A stretch of 41,895 nt of DNA. Source: Lenisia limosa. Lineage: Eukaryota; Breviatea. Where the stretch lies: the NCBI GenBank assembly GCA_001655205.1, contig LPNZ01011243.1, positions 1 through 41,895 on the forward strand, read 5' to 3'. The notes below the pieces were generated by a model. It worked only from the letters and a program-made list of their open reading frames with translations. It had not been told where the DNA came from and did no database searches. The position numbers and the translations under genes are program-made. Of the stretch, positions 23,393-33,562 are shown piece after piece (positions within the stretch are counted from its first letter, which is position 1; each line of letters starts with the position of its first letter).

Positions 23393-23873
23393 GTGTTTGA
23401 AAACGGCTTTATAAACGAAAAAACTGAGAAAAGAGGAGAGGAGGGGGTTTCTATTTGTGGAGGTAACCCAAGTGAAGTCTATTTTCTTGAAAATTATTGT
23501 AATATTTCTCTAGTGATGTGAATCTGCCACTGTTAAAAGGAAAAAAGAGAAAGCAGGAAAAGAAAATCAGAAAAAGGAGGAAGATAAGCCCGTCCCGGGA
23601 CTTCCCCACCTGATGTTTTTGGTGGCTTTTGCCCAAAGTCAACCAGAAGCCAACACACTCCAAAAGAAATATCATTGATTCAAACCCGTACATTTTCCCA
23701 AACCCCCCCTTCCTGTTCTGAAATGGGTACATTGAAGATTTGGGAATGAATGGCAATGACTGTCTTTTACTGTGAGTCGAGATTCCAATTTCTACATTAA
23801 ATACTTTGAACTAGGAATAAGGGTTATAATATTAACAATTTACAAGTTTTGTATTCATATTTGACCAATTCAG

Positions 23874-26623
23874 ATGAGTGGATTAGGAGTATCGTATCAG
23901 CCCTCTTCTTACCAACCCATACATTGCCAAATTTACCGCCAAATAAAATATGGATGGTATGAAACTAATAATTTTGCATTGGTTGAAAACCAAAGTATTC
24001 AATTCTAATCATGATTCTGCTGAAAGTGAATAAGGATGACAACCTAACAGGTCCGAACTTATCTCAGTATCCTCTTGGGGGTTGCGGCCTTTACCCTGTG
24101 CAAAAGATCCCTAGCCGTAGCCGGGTCTGACATGGTCTTCAAAGGCATTGTAAGCTCTGTCTTAAAGGGATGGAAGGTTTTGCAAAATAGTATATTAGGC
24201 CATCATCATAACCTCTTTTTGCGCTCTTTTGACAGCTAAGGTTCCCGACTTTATCGTTTAGGTTGACATTAAGATGTTTGGACTTCTTAGTAGCTGCTTC
24301 AGTATCGCGTTTTCTATCTCAAAGTTATTTGCTGGTGTGTGGAGGGCATTGAAGTTATTTGCTAGTGTGTGGAGGGCATTGAAGTTATTTGATGGTGTGT
24401 AGAGGGCATTGAAGTTATTTGCTGGTGTGTGGAGGGCATTGAAGTTATTTGCTGGTGTGTGGAGGGCATTGAAGTTATTTGCTGATGTATGGAGGGCATT
24501 GAGTAACTGATGACAGTGCATGTATGTATAATGTCAGATTATGTCATACTTTGTTGATGTATAAGGTTTGGTTTGAATCCTGGGTGAAATAGGATATACA
24601 TAGCTATCATTCTGTTCGTAATGAACAACCCATCTTATAATACGGCTAACACTCTAGCTGTTCTGAGTGACAATATGAGCCCGAAACTGCTCTACTGTTC
24701 AGGTGTATTGATAAGGTTGGTGATTTTTTGTGAAGTTCTGCATTTTTAGTGCTTTTGCTTTTCACAGTCAAGCGGTGTCTGCTGCTTAATCATGGCATTG
24801 GGTGTGTCCAATCACAGCTTTTTCTTTGACAGCTTTGGACTCGATCCATCTCTTGTTATGATTGGCACTTGGAGTATTGTTGGAGTGATTCAGGTATCTT
24901 GGGCTATATTTTTTAGTGATTTCATTTTTTAAAATTAGGCTGACACCTTAGAGCCTAGGATGGGGTCCAATCACTTGCATGCTCACCACATGGTTTCCAA
25001 AGGTTTGCCTGTGTTTTGTCTCCAATATATCTTATTATATTGATCTTGAGATCACGAGTATCTTCGGAATTCAGTTCTCTAGACATCACGAGGCACTTTG
25101 TGGTCAATCGCTGCTGCTATACAGCCCCTCTCTTTTGCTGCCTTACAAATGGCTAAGGATATTCACTTTCTGTAGGAAGGTCATTTATTTCTATTAAAAA
25201 TTGAAAAACTCTGATGCTTTGACAATAATCATTTAGAAAAACAGGTGATGAAGTTTTCCTTTTCTCTGGGCTTTTTTGTGTTGCCAGTTTTCTCTACACG
25301 TTAAATCGCTATCATGATCCAATAAAGGTAAAGGTGTCGCTTGTTTTGCCATTTAAGTGATCTTGCTAGTCTGAGAGTGAATCGATATCGCACACGATCT
25401 TCAAGCCAACCACCCCTGAATATTCTGCCACCCCTTCTTCAAATTACCACCACTGTTTTTTGGGGGTTCCCAAAGCCTCTGTACCTCGATTGTCGCTCGC
25501 TGCTTTAGAGGGTTGTTTCCTTTATTCTCTTAGGTTGGTAGCTATATAATGGGTCAGAAACAAATAACATACGGGTATTTTTGTATCCCTGTCGAAAAAG
25601 TTTCACAACCTCCAGAACATGCCTGACCGAATGGTGGCCTGTGCTTTACCCGGAATTCGCCAAGTTGGATGGAAGCCTATTCCTTATTGAAACCACTGTA
25701 CTGGTCATTGTTTTAAGATTTCAATGGGTGTGTTGACCAGTCTTACCTTTGTAGAAACGCCATTAGTTACAGTGAAGTTTCTGGAGTTATTGGTGGCATC
25801 CTTGCAGGGGTTCTATCCGGTTTGTAATGTGACTCAAGAGTGATTAGATGTATACGGTATTTCTCTCATGAAATGGGAGTGGTGCATAGTTGATTGTAAT
25901 TTTGACTCTCACCTAAGTTACTTTTTTTTAGATAAACTCTTCAAAGGGAATCGTATGACTTGTGGCTTTGTCTTTTGCGTCTTTATGGTGATAGCAATAA
26001 AACTGATTCAGGTAAGAACTGTCAATTAAAGTTGTTCAACTATCGATATGATATTGATATGCGTAGTACTCAGTTATCTAGGTTCATCCTGATGTCCCTC
26101 TGGCTTATGTAATTTTTGGTAGGTGGTAATATATTATGTATATGTACGAAATGACAAATGATATGTTCTGACGATGACAGGGGTAGCTTTTTACGGGCCA
26201 CACACGCTGACCGCCTTGGTCGGGGTGGAGGCTGTGGATAAGAAATCCACAGCAACAGCGGCGGGGCTTGTTGGNNNNNNNNNNNNNNNNNNNNNNNNNN
26301 NNNNNNNNNNNNNNNNNNNNNNNNNNNNNNNNNNNNNNNNNNNNNNNNNNNNNNNNNNNNNNNNNNNNNNNNNNNNNNNNNNNNNNNNNNNNNNNNNNNN
26401 NNNNNNNNNNNNNNNNNATCCTCTGGCAGTTCTTGCCGCTCAGAATCCTTATATTGTGCACCACGTCATGACAGCTCTTTCAATAGGTATGGGAAAGAAA
26501 TATTTTGAAAATAGAATTTATGTCAGTCTCCATTGTGTCAACGTTTTACTGTCAAGGTTGTGCTGTTATCTACGCCCTGTTTCATCATCCCTTTTTCCGG
26601 AAGCCTATTTTTTCTTAGATTGA
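23874..26623 (+). CDS. organophosphate/phosphate antiporter, GlpT-UhpT-SLC37 type (MFS)
   Basis: Membrane transporter of the organophosphate:phosphate antiporter family of the major facilitator superfamily, which exchanges sugar or glycerol phosphates for phosphate. The start is ATG 23874; exon 1 ends YRQIKYG and joins CILLGVAAFTLCKRSLAVAG. The next exon, GI|VDIKMFGLLSSCFSIAFSIS + KLFA, equals the family GLLxSxFSIAYxxSKF helix. Joining to AVLSDNMSPKLLYCSGVLI (acceptor about 24657) restores the MFS loop motif GxLSDRxxPR. Further exons carry LDPSLVMIGTWSIVGVIQ, SEVSGVIGGILAGVLSGL, DKLFKGNRMTCGFVFCVFMV (family SDKLFxGRR) and GVAFYGPHTLTALVGVEAVD with KKSTATAAGLV (family YGPxMLIGLxAxELxPKKAxGTAxG). 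The gap at 26275-26417 removes the last helices, so the 3' end is approximate. A 30-base tandem repeat spans the donor of exon 3. Confidence 0.85.
24321..24500 (+). repeat. six tandem 30-base units spanning a 5' splice site
   Basis: Six contiguous copies of a 30-base unit (GAAGTTATTTGCTGGTGTGT + GGAGGGCATT). The first copy holds the end of the transporter exon (AAG TTA TTT GCT G) and the following donor GTGTGT. Copies 1-5 keep a GT at the same place; copy 6 has AT instead. Because the unit is a multiple of three, using the donor in copy 2 or 3 would add 10 or 20 residues in frame. Copy 3 contains an in-frame TAG just after its donor, so donors in copies 4 and 5 would add a premature stop. Confidence 0.9.
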
Positions 26624-26986
26624 ATGGTAGAGATATTATGTACTACTGTGAGTGAGTTTAGTTTTCTTTTGGCAAGACGGATAGTACATGTTATTTTGTT
26701 TTTCTTCTTGGGCTACCATTATAATGGAAATCTAGAACTGCACCAAAACTGTCTGAAACCTTGGAAACAATCATGTCTAATTCACAACACTGTGCTCTCC
26801 TCTCAGAATCCAAAGGTCCCCTGAAGGTCAAATTGGTAACCAGGCACTTACTTGGGGCTTTGCTTTAGACTCGTCACCACAATTGGAGATACAATGTGGA
26901 AGTCCTGCAGTGTCAAGTTTGGACAGAAACATCAAAACAAGGCTAGAATGCCCAATGTTTCCACCAACCTCAAGATTGTTCCATGC
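26624..26986. other. convergent 3' region, transporter / MsrA
   Basis: The 3' flanks of the plus-strand transporter and the minus-strand MsrA gene meet here. If MsrA is a selenoprotein, its SECIS element should lie in this stretch on the minus strand. By eye I could not find one with a convincing stem, quartet and AA loop together. No gene is seen. Confidence 0.5.
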
Positions 26987-28361
26987 TTAGTTGTTAAATA
27001 GGTATTTTTGGTGGTAGTCTTCAGCGAGGTAAAAGTCCTGAAAAGGGTTTATTTGGGTTGAGGGGTTGAAACAGTCTGCTATCGTCTTAAAAAGGCTCAT
27101 GCATTTCGCCAAAATCCCTTCAAACAGTTACTGGCTCGAGACTGGTCATACACTGGGGGTTTTTCGCTTTAAAGTGAGCCAACACCTCCGAAGCCTCAGA
27201 CTTCTGCGTTCTGTGTGGTAAGAAGAAAATTACTTGGGCGGAGTAGAACAGATTTGGCATTTCTAATTTGGTGTCCTGAGGAACTATATCAACACATTTT
27301 TAAACATCAAAAACAACTTTATGAATTCTGTCAGAATTAAAAACTTGGGACTACCATATTGTCGAAAAATAGTAGAATAATTTATTATTAACTGTAGCTT
27401 TCTAAAAACCTTGGATAAAATAGCTCAACGGTATAAAATAAGAAAGAACTCTGCCAATATGCTTACTTTCCTGAGTACCAAATAGCCGAGCGATACTGAC
27501 ATGCCCTTCTTCCATAGCTATCATGGTTCTCCAACATTGTCTAAACAGACGTGAAAAAGCACAACATTAGCTGAAAAAAAAAATCAGCCTTAAGGTTAAT
27601 GGTAAGAGATCCCTGGTCACAAACCTTCACTAAAGAGAGGTATGAAACAACAGAAGGGTCGAAATCAACCTGTTTTGTCAACAATGATATGAAAATAAGT
27701 GTGTTCAAAATAAATGCTTGCTTCCGATCAGTGGAACTCCAAATAAAAGCTTGTTAAGACAAAAAGGTACAGATGAACTCAATCATTTACCTCATCTGCT
27801 TACACAACAATATGCAGAAATGTCATAATAAGAGAGAATGAATCCATGTTTTGGCATACCATTATAGATTCAGTATGATCTCCCATGGAGTGGTATGACG
27901 GGTTCTTACTCTGACCCCCTGATTATTAGAGAGACATTAGTTCATGCCACCTGCCACCTTTCACTTACCTGAATATCCAACCCGAGTATCAAGAACACCC
28001 TTGACTTTCGAGAAGAGGACTTCAGGGTGCCAGAATCACCCCTGAATTATTGAATTATAACACAATTAAAATAATCAGTCGACTCATAAGATGGTCCTTT
28101 GGAAGTTGGAGTAAAACATTGTATCCAAATTATAACCTTGAATTACATCATTATTTATCGCAAAGTTGCTTCCCCCTTTTCCATAAAACCATATGTGTGA
28201 TATGATGAATCAGATATTTATTGAGAAGCAACGATTTAAGGCAATAAACTGCTTGTTCACGATTGCTTCTGTATTAAAATAAATCCCATGCAAACCATTG
28301 CAAACACAGCAGCTTGGAAAGACGCAGTGAAGGCTTTCTTAGGGTAGATTGAAAGAGACAT
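26987..28361 (-). CDS. msrA: peptide methionine-S-sulfoxide reductase A, probable selenoprotein (Sec24)
   Basis: MsrA reduces methionine-S-sulfoxide in proteins or free methionine using a catalytic Cys/Sec and recycling thiols. Seven GT-AG exons join in phase: 28361-28296, 28041-27969, 27918-27860, 27669-27625, 27540-27467, 27210-27132 and 27037-26987. They total 447 bases, or 148 residues plus TAA. Motifs: AVFAM-G-U-FWHPE (family AxFAxGCFWGxE), where U is TGA at 28036-28038; VKGVLDTRVGYSGG; NPSYHSMGDHTES (family NPTYxxxGDHxEx); CQYRSAIWY (family QYRSAIFY); and DFYLAEDYHQKYL. Only this one stop interrupts the frame, exactly on the catalytic Cys. Cys95 and Cys126 are possible resolving residues. 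Selenocysteine MsrA is known in Chlamydomonas and some other algae and animals. It is shorter than many MsrA proteins but the whole fold is covered. Without the TGA the gene would be entirely ordinary. The alternatives are a base-call error or a recent nonsense mutation. Confidence 0.88.
28036..28038 (-). other. in-frame TGA at MsrA catalytic position (probable selenocysteine codon)
   Basis: On the minus strand the exon begins CAG|GGG TGA TTC TGG CAC CCT GAA, aligning with the invariant Gly-Cys-Phe-Trp of MsrA. TGC or TGT would be needed for cysteine. Flanking codons and both splice sites are intact. Confidence 0.8.
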
Positions 28362-28949
28362 TGGACCTCTTGCACTATATTTCAGCTATATTTTGTGTAT
28401 ATTATTATTCCCAATATATTTCTCCTAAAATAATGCTTGTTTCAAGCAAATTCGGAAACAAAGCGCAAGAGGGCGCAAGGCGCGCGGGCCACGTTCAGGC
28501 ATAATGCGCCACGCGTACGCAAGATTGTCTATTCTCTTTTACACTCTTTTATTGTTTGTTTCTTTGTGTGATGAGCCAAGGCCCACAACCTCCTCGGGCC
28601 ACAAAACACCAAACCACACAACATTTGCAACTCGCAACATAATTATATACGCTGATGTGCACTCATGGTAAATTCCTAAGTGGTACATAACAAAAAGATA
28701 CAAATCAATATTTTACAACAAGAATCTGTGAAACAATTATCAGAAGCCTTCCAAGGCAAAATTGGGCATTTGACATTCCCTAATCAGTAAGGAGGACGAC
28801 CCAAATCACGGTTTTCGACGGAAGGCACCCTCTCACCCAATTATAATTATGATATCATATCATGAAGTTGTAAACTGCTAATCAATGAATCAACCCTTAC
28901 AGCTTGCTTCAGGAGGGCGAGTAATAGGTTCCGGGCAACGGGCTACTAT
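28362..28949. promoter_or_regulatory. upstream region of MsrA with a G+C-rich patch
   Basis: 588 bases between the MsrA start and the end of the next minus-strand gene. It is AT-rich apart from 28462-28523, which is strongly G+C- and CpG-rich, with GCGCAAG twice, then GGCGCGCGGGCC, GCGCCACGCG and ACGCAAG. This patch lies about 100-160 bases upstream of the MsrA ATG and is the best promoter candidate. It has no coding content that I can see. Confidence 0.4.
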
Positions 28950-31900
28950 CTAATACTGGCATTTTACGTCGTAGAACTGGATAAGATTAAAAACTTCATA
29001 ATTATCATTCAAGAGCCAAAAAGTCCCGTGAGGATGCTTTGCATGCAATAGAGCCGCCCTACGAGGCATGACTTGCTGCTTCGCCATGTTTGTAGGCTCG
29101 GGAGTGACAAAGGCTCCTTCACTGAATCGGCTCATCGAGGTCTTTAAGGTGAACAAAAAACGAATCCGATTATTTAACAGGGCCTAACAAACATTTGAGA
29201 GCTGGCGTGACAACATCGGAGTTGGTGATGGAGCGGTCCGGCTTTGGCTTGTGAAAGGAAGAGGCGACGGTATATTTCTTCGTGGTGACGTGGCAGGTGA
29301 TGCTATCGGCGATGTCAACGACGGCGGTTGTGCGTGGAGGCCGCGGGTTTGGTGAAAAATCAGAGGGGAGGGATCCCGATAGTTGTGAGGGGATGGCGCA
29401 GAGTTACGCGCACTACGTGTGTTATGGCCAAAAACGACTTGATCGAAAGATTTGTGTAATTAAGGAACGAAATGATATTATTACACGGTAACAGAAATAA
29501 CCCACCTTGTTCCGGACCCTACAGCTCTGAACGGCATCGTCATTCGCCGGTGCTGGGGGGTGAATTGAACCCTTCGAGGGGAAAGACTAAGTGAAACATC
29601 AAAAAATACTTCAGCATCTGATATTCTTATGATATTTGAACTGTGATTATGTCATGATAGAGCTTATCTTTTGAGTCATTGTTTTCTTCAGGACATAAAA
29701 GATAGGATATAAGCTTCGCTTCCTATAGTCGGAGCATAACCCACGACCAGTCTAACCTCTTGTCCCCACTCCTCCAGGCCTCTTTTGGTCTCCTCGGGGT
29801 CAATCAACGTTCCGTCCTACTGAGATTAAATCCAATTTGAAGATTTTGACAAAAAAGTAAAAAAATAGAACAACTCCTGCAAACCTCAAGGATTCTATCG
29901 GACATTGCAGTTCTCTTGATAGCCTGTGTTGCCGGCGAAATCTCAACTCCATCCTGGCAGGTGAATTGATATGAAGAGAAGCGAGGTGGTGACATTCAGA
30001 TATCCCAGTATTACCTTGATACAGGGGCCTTGCCAAGTCTCTATTCCATGAACTTTGTCATCGCCCTTAATAGTCAATCAAAAGTCAGAGTGTTTAAATT
30101 AGAGTGAACTATTTGGATATATCATATAGAATATCATATGATATATTATGTTGCATCTAAAATACATCAACTTAAAAAATGTCAACAGAACTCTTACAAT
30201 GGCCAACATTTACACCCCAATCAGCAGGGTTTATAGAGCCAGTAGCAACTCTGTACGGTCCTCCCTCTGACAGCTGTTTGGTGGTTACTTTTCAAAGTGT
30301 CCTTATATCTTGCTATTACTTGAAAATACATTTTCAAAAACTGGTATTCAACATGATTCCCGACGATACTGTACATATTAATGTGTCGTCATAATGTTGA
30401 ATAAAACACAGGGACAACTCTTAGTTACCTGAGAGTAGTCATAGAAACGATGACCTTCTTGAGACTTCGGCTGAGTAGATAAGAAGATAGAAACCCCAAC
30501 ACACCTCCTGAGAAACACCATCACCCTTGTTCCACTTTATGTCTCTTTTTGGGTACTTCGGCTGTGAACTGGAGAGGATTTCCTTCATACTGCTAACAAC
30601 ATCATGGGGTAAACTGTGAGACTAATTGGTTAAAACAAGTTAGCTTTGCACTTGCCTATTGAACCCCTCGAAATAATGAACAATAAAGCTCAGGCCTTCA
30701 AAAGTACCTGTTGCTGTTGAGATTGGGGTTTCACCTTGGGTGGCTTCATGGAGTGCTTCTACTATGTGAAAGATTGTGCAAATGAATAGCATACATATTC
30801 ATGCAAAAAGAGATAGCATTCACTACTTGGTAATTTTCTTGCCCCCACAACTACTGTGCAGGATACATAGGAATATATGACCTCAGAAAAGGTGCTACCT
30901 ACCTTGTAATCAATCCTGTATCGTTGCTTCTTCACTGGCTAAAAGAGTCAAAGTTGTCGTGTACTCTTCACAAAACAAATGGAAAATCAGAAATATTCAA
31001 ATATGATATTAGAATCTTACTGTTCACTAGTTCCATTATGCTATCCCTATGTCTTTATTTGTTTCCCTTGATTCTATTTAATGTATTGTTCTTGCTCTCA
31101 GAAAATTATACAATACGGACTTTTGGCATCAACAGCTCCTCTCGGGCTTTCATGGACTCCATCATGCTTGGGAGTACTGACTTAGCCGGCTGGTCAAAGG
31201 ACAACGGAATGGATTCAGTCTGTGAAAGGTCAGAAATACAAATGGCTCCTGCCTAAAAGAGCCCCCTCATACCACTTCATCTTTTAAAAAGGCATCTACA
31301 GATGATAGCATTGGCAGTGAATCGCAGATACGGGATTCGGAATAATGATGAAACTGCAATGTTAACCAAATCCAAGAAAAAATACCGTGAAATGAGAAGT
31401 ACCAAAAAAGGTAAAACACGACACCCGCCTGATGATTCTTTTATTTCTTTTCATTTAGTATCGGTCAATTAAACGCACTCAACAAAATAGGGATATTCCA
31501 AAAAACAAACCTCTGTAGTGTGGAGGCGGGAAATGGGGGTCTGTGCATCCTGGATCAACCGTGCTTCCGGCCCCTTAGTACCTTTCAAAATGGCAATGAA
31601 AGGCGAGATAGGTATAAACACACCAGGTTTGAGCTGTCGACCTGGGTGCGGCCTGATAATCGTGGTTCGTGGAAGCTACTTTGTGATCAAATATTGCGCA
31701 CTAACCTCAGAGGAGCCGACAAGAGCGGCAAATAAGGTTTCAAAAGCTTCAACAAATTCTGGATCGGCTTCATTTACAACTGCAATGGACATTGGTGGGC
31801 CAAGGAAGGGACCAAGACGGACCGGGCTGCCCTGAAGACGATGAAATAAAAGAAACAAGAAAGGGTAAACCAACACGGAAGACAATAACTGACTGACTTC

Positions 31901-33230
31901 CATGTACAAAAGCACATATTCTTTTTCCCCCACCCGAAACCTCAAGAACTGCTGCCAATTCAAAGCCCTGGATATTAGAGAGCGCTAAAGTGGATGACGA
32001 GAGGGAATCACTGGATGGCAACTGAAGAAACTCCATGTGGTTCAATTCAAGGGTATCGTCTGGCAGGGCAATTTTCAGATCTGCTTGATTAGTTTACAGT
32101 AAATGTTATGTTGAAATATTGAACCGCAATCTATTCAAACTTGTGACATTATCAACTATTACACTCAACTCTACAGGACATTAAATCTGTAAACACAACA
32201 TAAGAATTACGGAGGATTCCTACATCCTCTCCAAACAGCCGGTGGAGGCAGTTCGTCCGCATTTTGAATAGCAACAGCAGAAGATGTCATCTGAATAAAC
32301 ATTATTCTCATGAAATCCCTATCCTGCACTGAAGAAATCCAATTTCCAACCCGCGAAAGAAGATACAGCCATGCAGCTAGCGCTCCATCTTTGTCATCAG
32401 CATCAGGACCAACTAGTGAAACCTGCCAAGAAAGTGATGAAGAAAAACGATTGCCAAGGAAGTGATGAAGAAAAACGATTGAGATGATTATTTCAGGAGG
32501 CAGAGCGACTAGTAGCATTCCACAAGGTAATGGCGCCACACCCACCCTTGTGTAGGCGAAGCAAAGTCGCGTGACAATGCTGACTGACACCGGTGTCGGG
32601 GGCGAAGAAGACAAGAAAACCAAGTCCTTGACTTGATCTGCGGGGGGATTCTAAAATATCAGAGGAAATATGAGAATAAATAAAAATTGAAAGAACACCT
32701 GGCTAACGTAGTATGATACAAATGTGTTACAGAATAAGAGAATTAGTAAAACAGTATATCCACATATTCAACACTCTCCGCTTCCAAATAAGCCACCTTG
32801 GTTATGTCTTCAATTATACCACGTTACTCTTGCACCACATACGGTTTCGATGTTCTTGTCCAATGCGATGGGGTTGACTTCACCTGGGAATAATTCCAGC
32901 CCCAATTGATTTTTCTTCAAACAACCTCCTCCATCAGCTGAATAGATGTTCGTATATTCTGCAATTGTAAGAATGATAGACTTATATGAACCTTGTAATA
33001 AAATACATTCCATTGGTGAATGAAATTTCATGTCAAAAAGAGTCACTATGATAAGATATGACAGAACCTACTTTTCTTGAGTTCTTCAGCGAGGGATTCC
33101 TCAAAGTCCGGAATGCTCCCTGTGTTTATAAGATTCTCTCTTTTCGGACATTTAACTCACCGGAAGAGGGATCACGGAGCACTACAACGCAGTTTGAAGA
33201 CAATTTCAGAACTGCTGACGAGCCTTTCAT
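28950..33230 (-). CDS. unidentified multi-exon gene (possibly two genes)
   Basis: I do not recognise this protein. A start is proposed at ATG 33230 (MKGSSAVLKLSSNCVVVLRD), joining in phase to SIPDFEESLAEELKK and then DGGGCLKKNQLGLELFPG + EVNPIALDKN. Further minus-strand exons: DQVKDLVFLSSSPPTPVSVS + IVTRLCFAYTR (about 32550-32635); VSLVGPDADDKDGALAAWLY... to ADELPPPAVW (about 32235-32422); LKIALPDDTLELNHMEFLQL (about 31970-32080); PVRLGPFLGPPMSIAVVNEA (31710-31830); GVFIPISPFIAILKGTKGPE (31520-31625); PVKKQRYRIDYK (about 30905); HDVVSSMKEILSSSQPKYPK (30510-30600); LSEGGPYRVATGSINPADWG (about 30190-30280); GVEISPATQAIKRTAMSDRI (about 29880-29955); DGTLIDPEETKRGLEEWGQE (about 29760-29820); and a last exon ending at TAG 28950. 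The N-terminal half looks globular; the C-terminal half is basic and Ser/Pro-rich with Gln runs. A second start between 30.9 and 31.5 kb cannot be excluded. Many borders are tentative. Confidence 0.45.
32426..32481 (-). repeat. two tandem 28-base units at a 3' splice site
   Basis: Two adjacent copies of a 28-base unit (plus strand CCAAGAAAGTGATGAAGAAA + AACGATTG; one mismatch). On the minus strand they form the pyrimidine-rich 3' end of an intron, whose acceptor CTTGGCAG|GTTTCAC uses the last copy. The equivalent place in the other copy reads CTTGGCAA, so the AG is lost there. Confidence 0.9.
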
Positions 33231-33562
33231 TTCATAAGCAACTCTCTATATATTTGATTTTTATTTGTCGTCATGTCCAGAATGTGTCATGTCTATCAAC
33301 AAATATACAAATATTCTTCTATATACACCTTCACACACCTCCAGTCTGTAACTTCCTGCTCAACGGGTTGCGGTCGCGTACCTCTTTTTTTGCTGTTTAA
33401 ATAAAAATGCCCTCTCTTTTTTACTTATATAATATATATATATATAGTTATATTTTTTTATTGAGTTTGATGAAGTATTGAACTTATATATATCCTTCAT
33501 TGATGACTTCTCAATCACTATAGGGTCCATTTGAGGCTCTTCTCTGGCCCAGTAACCATAAA
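33231..33562. promoter_or_regulatory. divergent intergenic region with (TA) tract
   Basis: It separates the minus-strand start at 33230 from the proposed plus-strand start at 33563. It contains a (TA)n run at about 33428-33446 and T-runs. No recognisable regulatory motif is seen. An upstream exon of the plus-strand gene (GPFEALLWPSNHK frame, after CTATAG at about 33524) may begin within it. Confidence 0.35.

Noticed and set aside
23451-23756. 101-codon minus-strand frame as a separate membrane protein
   Set aside because: Its hydrophobic part corresponds to a T-rich intron-like stretch. At most its first codons may be the start exon of the RRM protein, and the phase did not fit cleanly.
24321-24500. 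CRISPR-like regular repeats
   Set aside because: The units are contiguous, with no unique spacers, and lie on an exon-intron border of a eukaryotic gene.
24258-24521. Minus-strand frame encoding repeated NALHTPANNF
   Set aside because: It is the reverse strand of the 30-base tandem repeat inside the transporter gene and has no independent support.
26895-26935. SECIS-like hairpin
   Set aside because: The spacing from TTGA to AAAC is right, but the central stem has four mismatches and the 3' GA is missing.
27196-27198. TGA after an alternative reading of the MsrA sixth exon (FYSAQ-NAEV-stop)
   Set aside because: A different splice choice (27467 donor to 27210 acceptor) keeps the MsrA frame and leads to the conserved DFYLAEDYHQKY exon, so this TGA is out of frame.
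28036-28038. MsrA as a pseudogene
   Set aside because: All seven exons, splice sites and remaining motifs are intact and the lone stop is exactly at the catalytic residue.
28036-28038. TGA generally reassigned to an amino acid in this organism
   Set aside because: No in-frame TGA was needed in the kinase, TRAPPC12, TMEM115-like or transporter exons, so a global code change is not supported.
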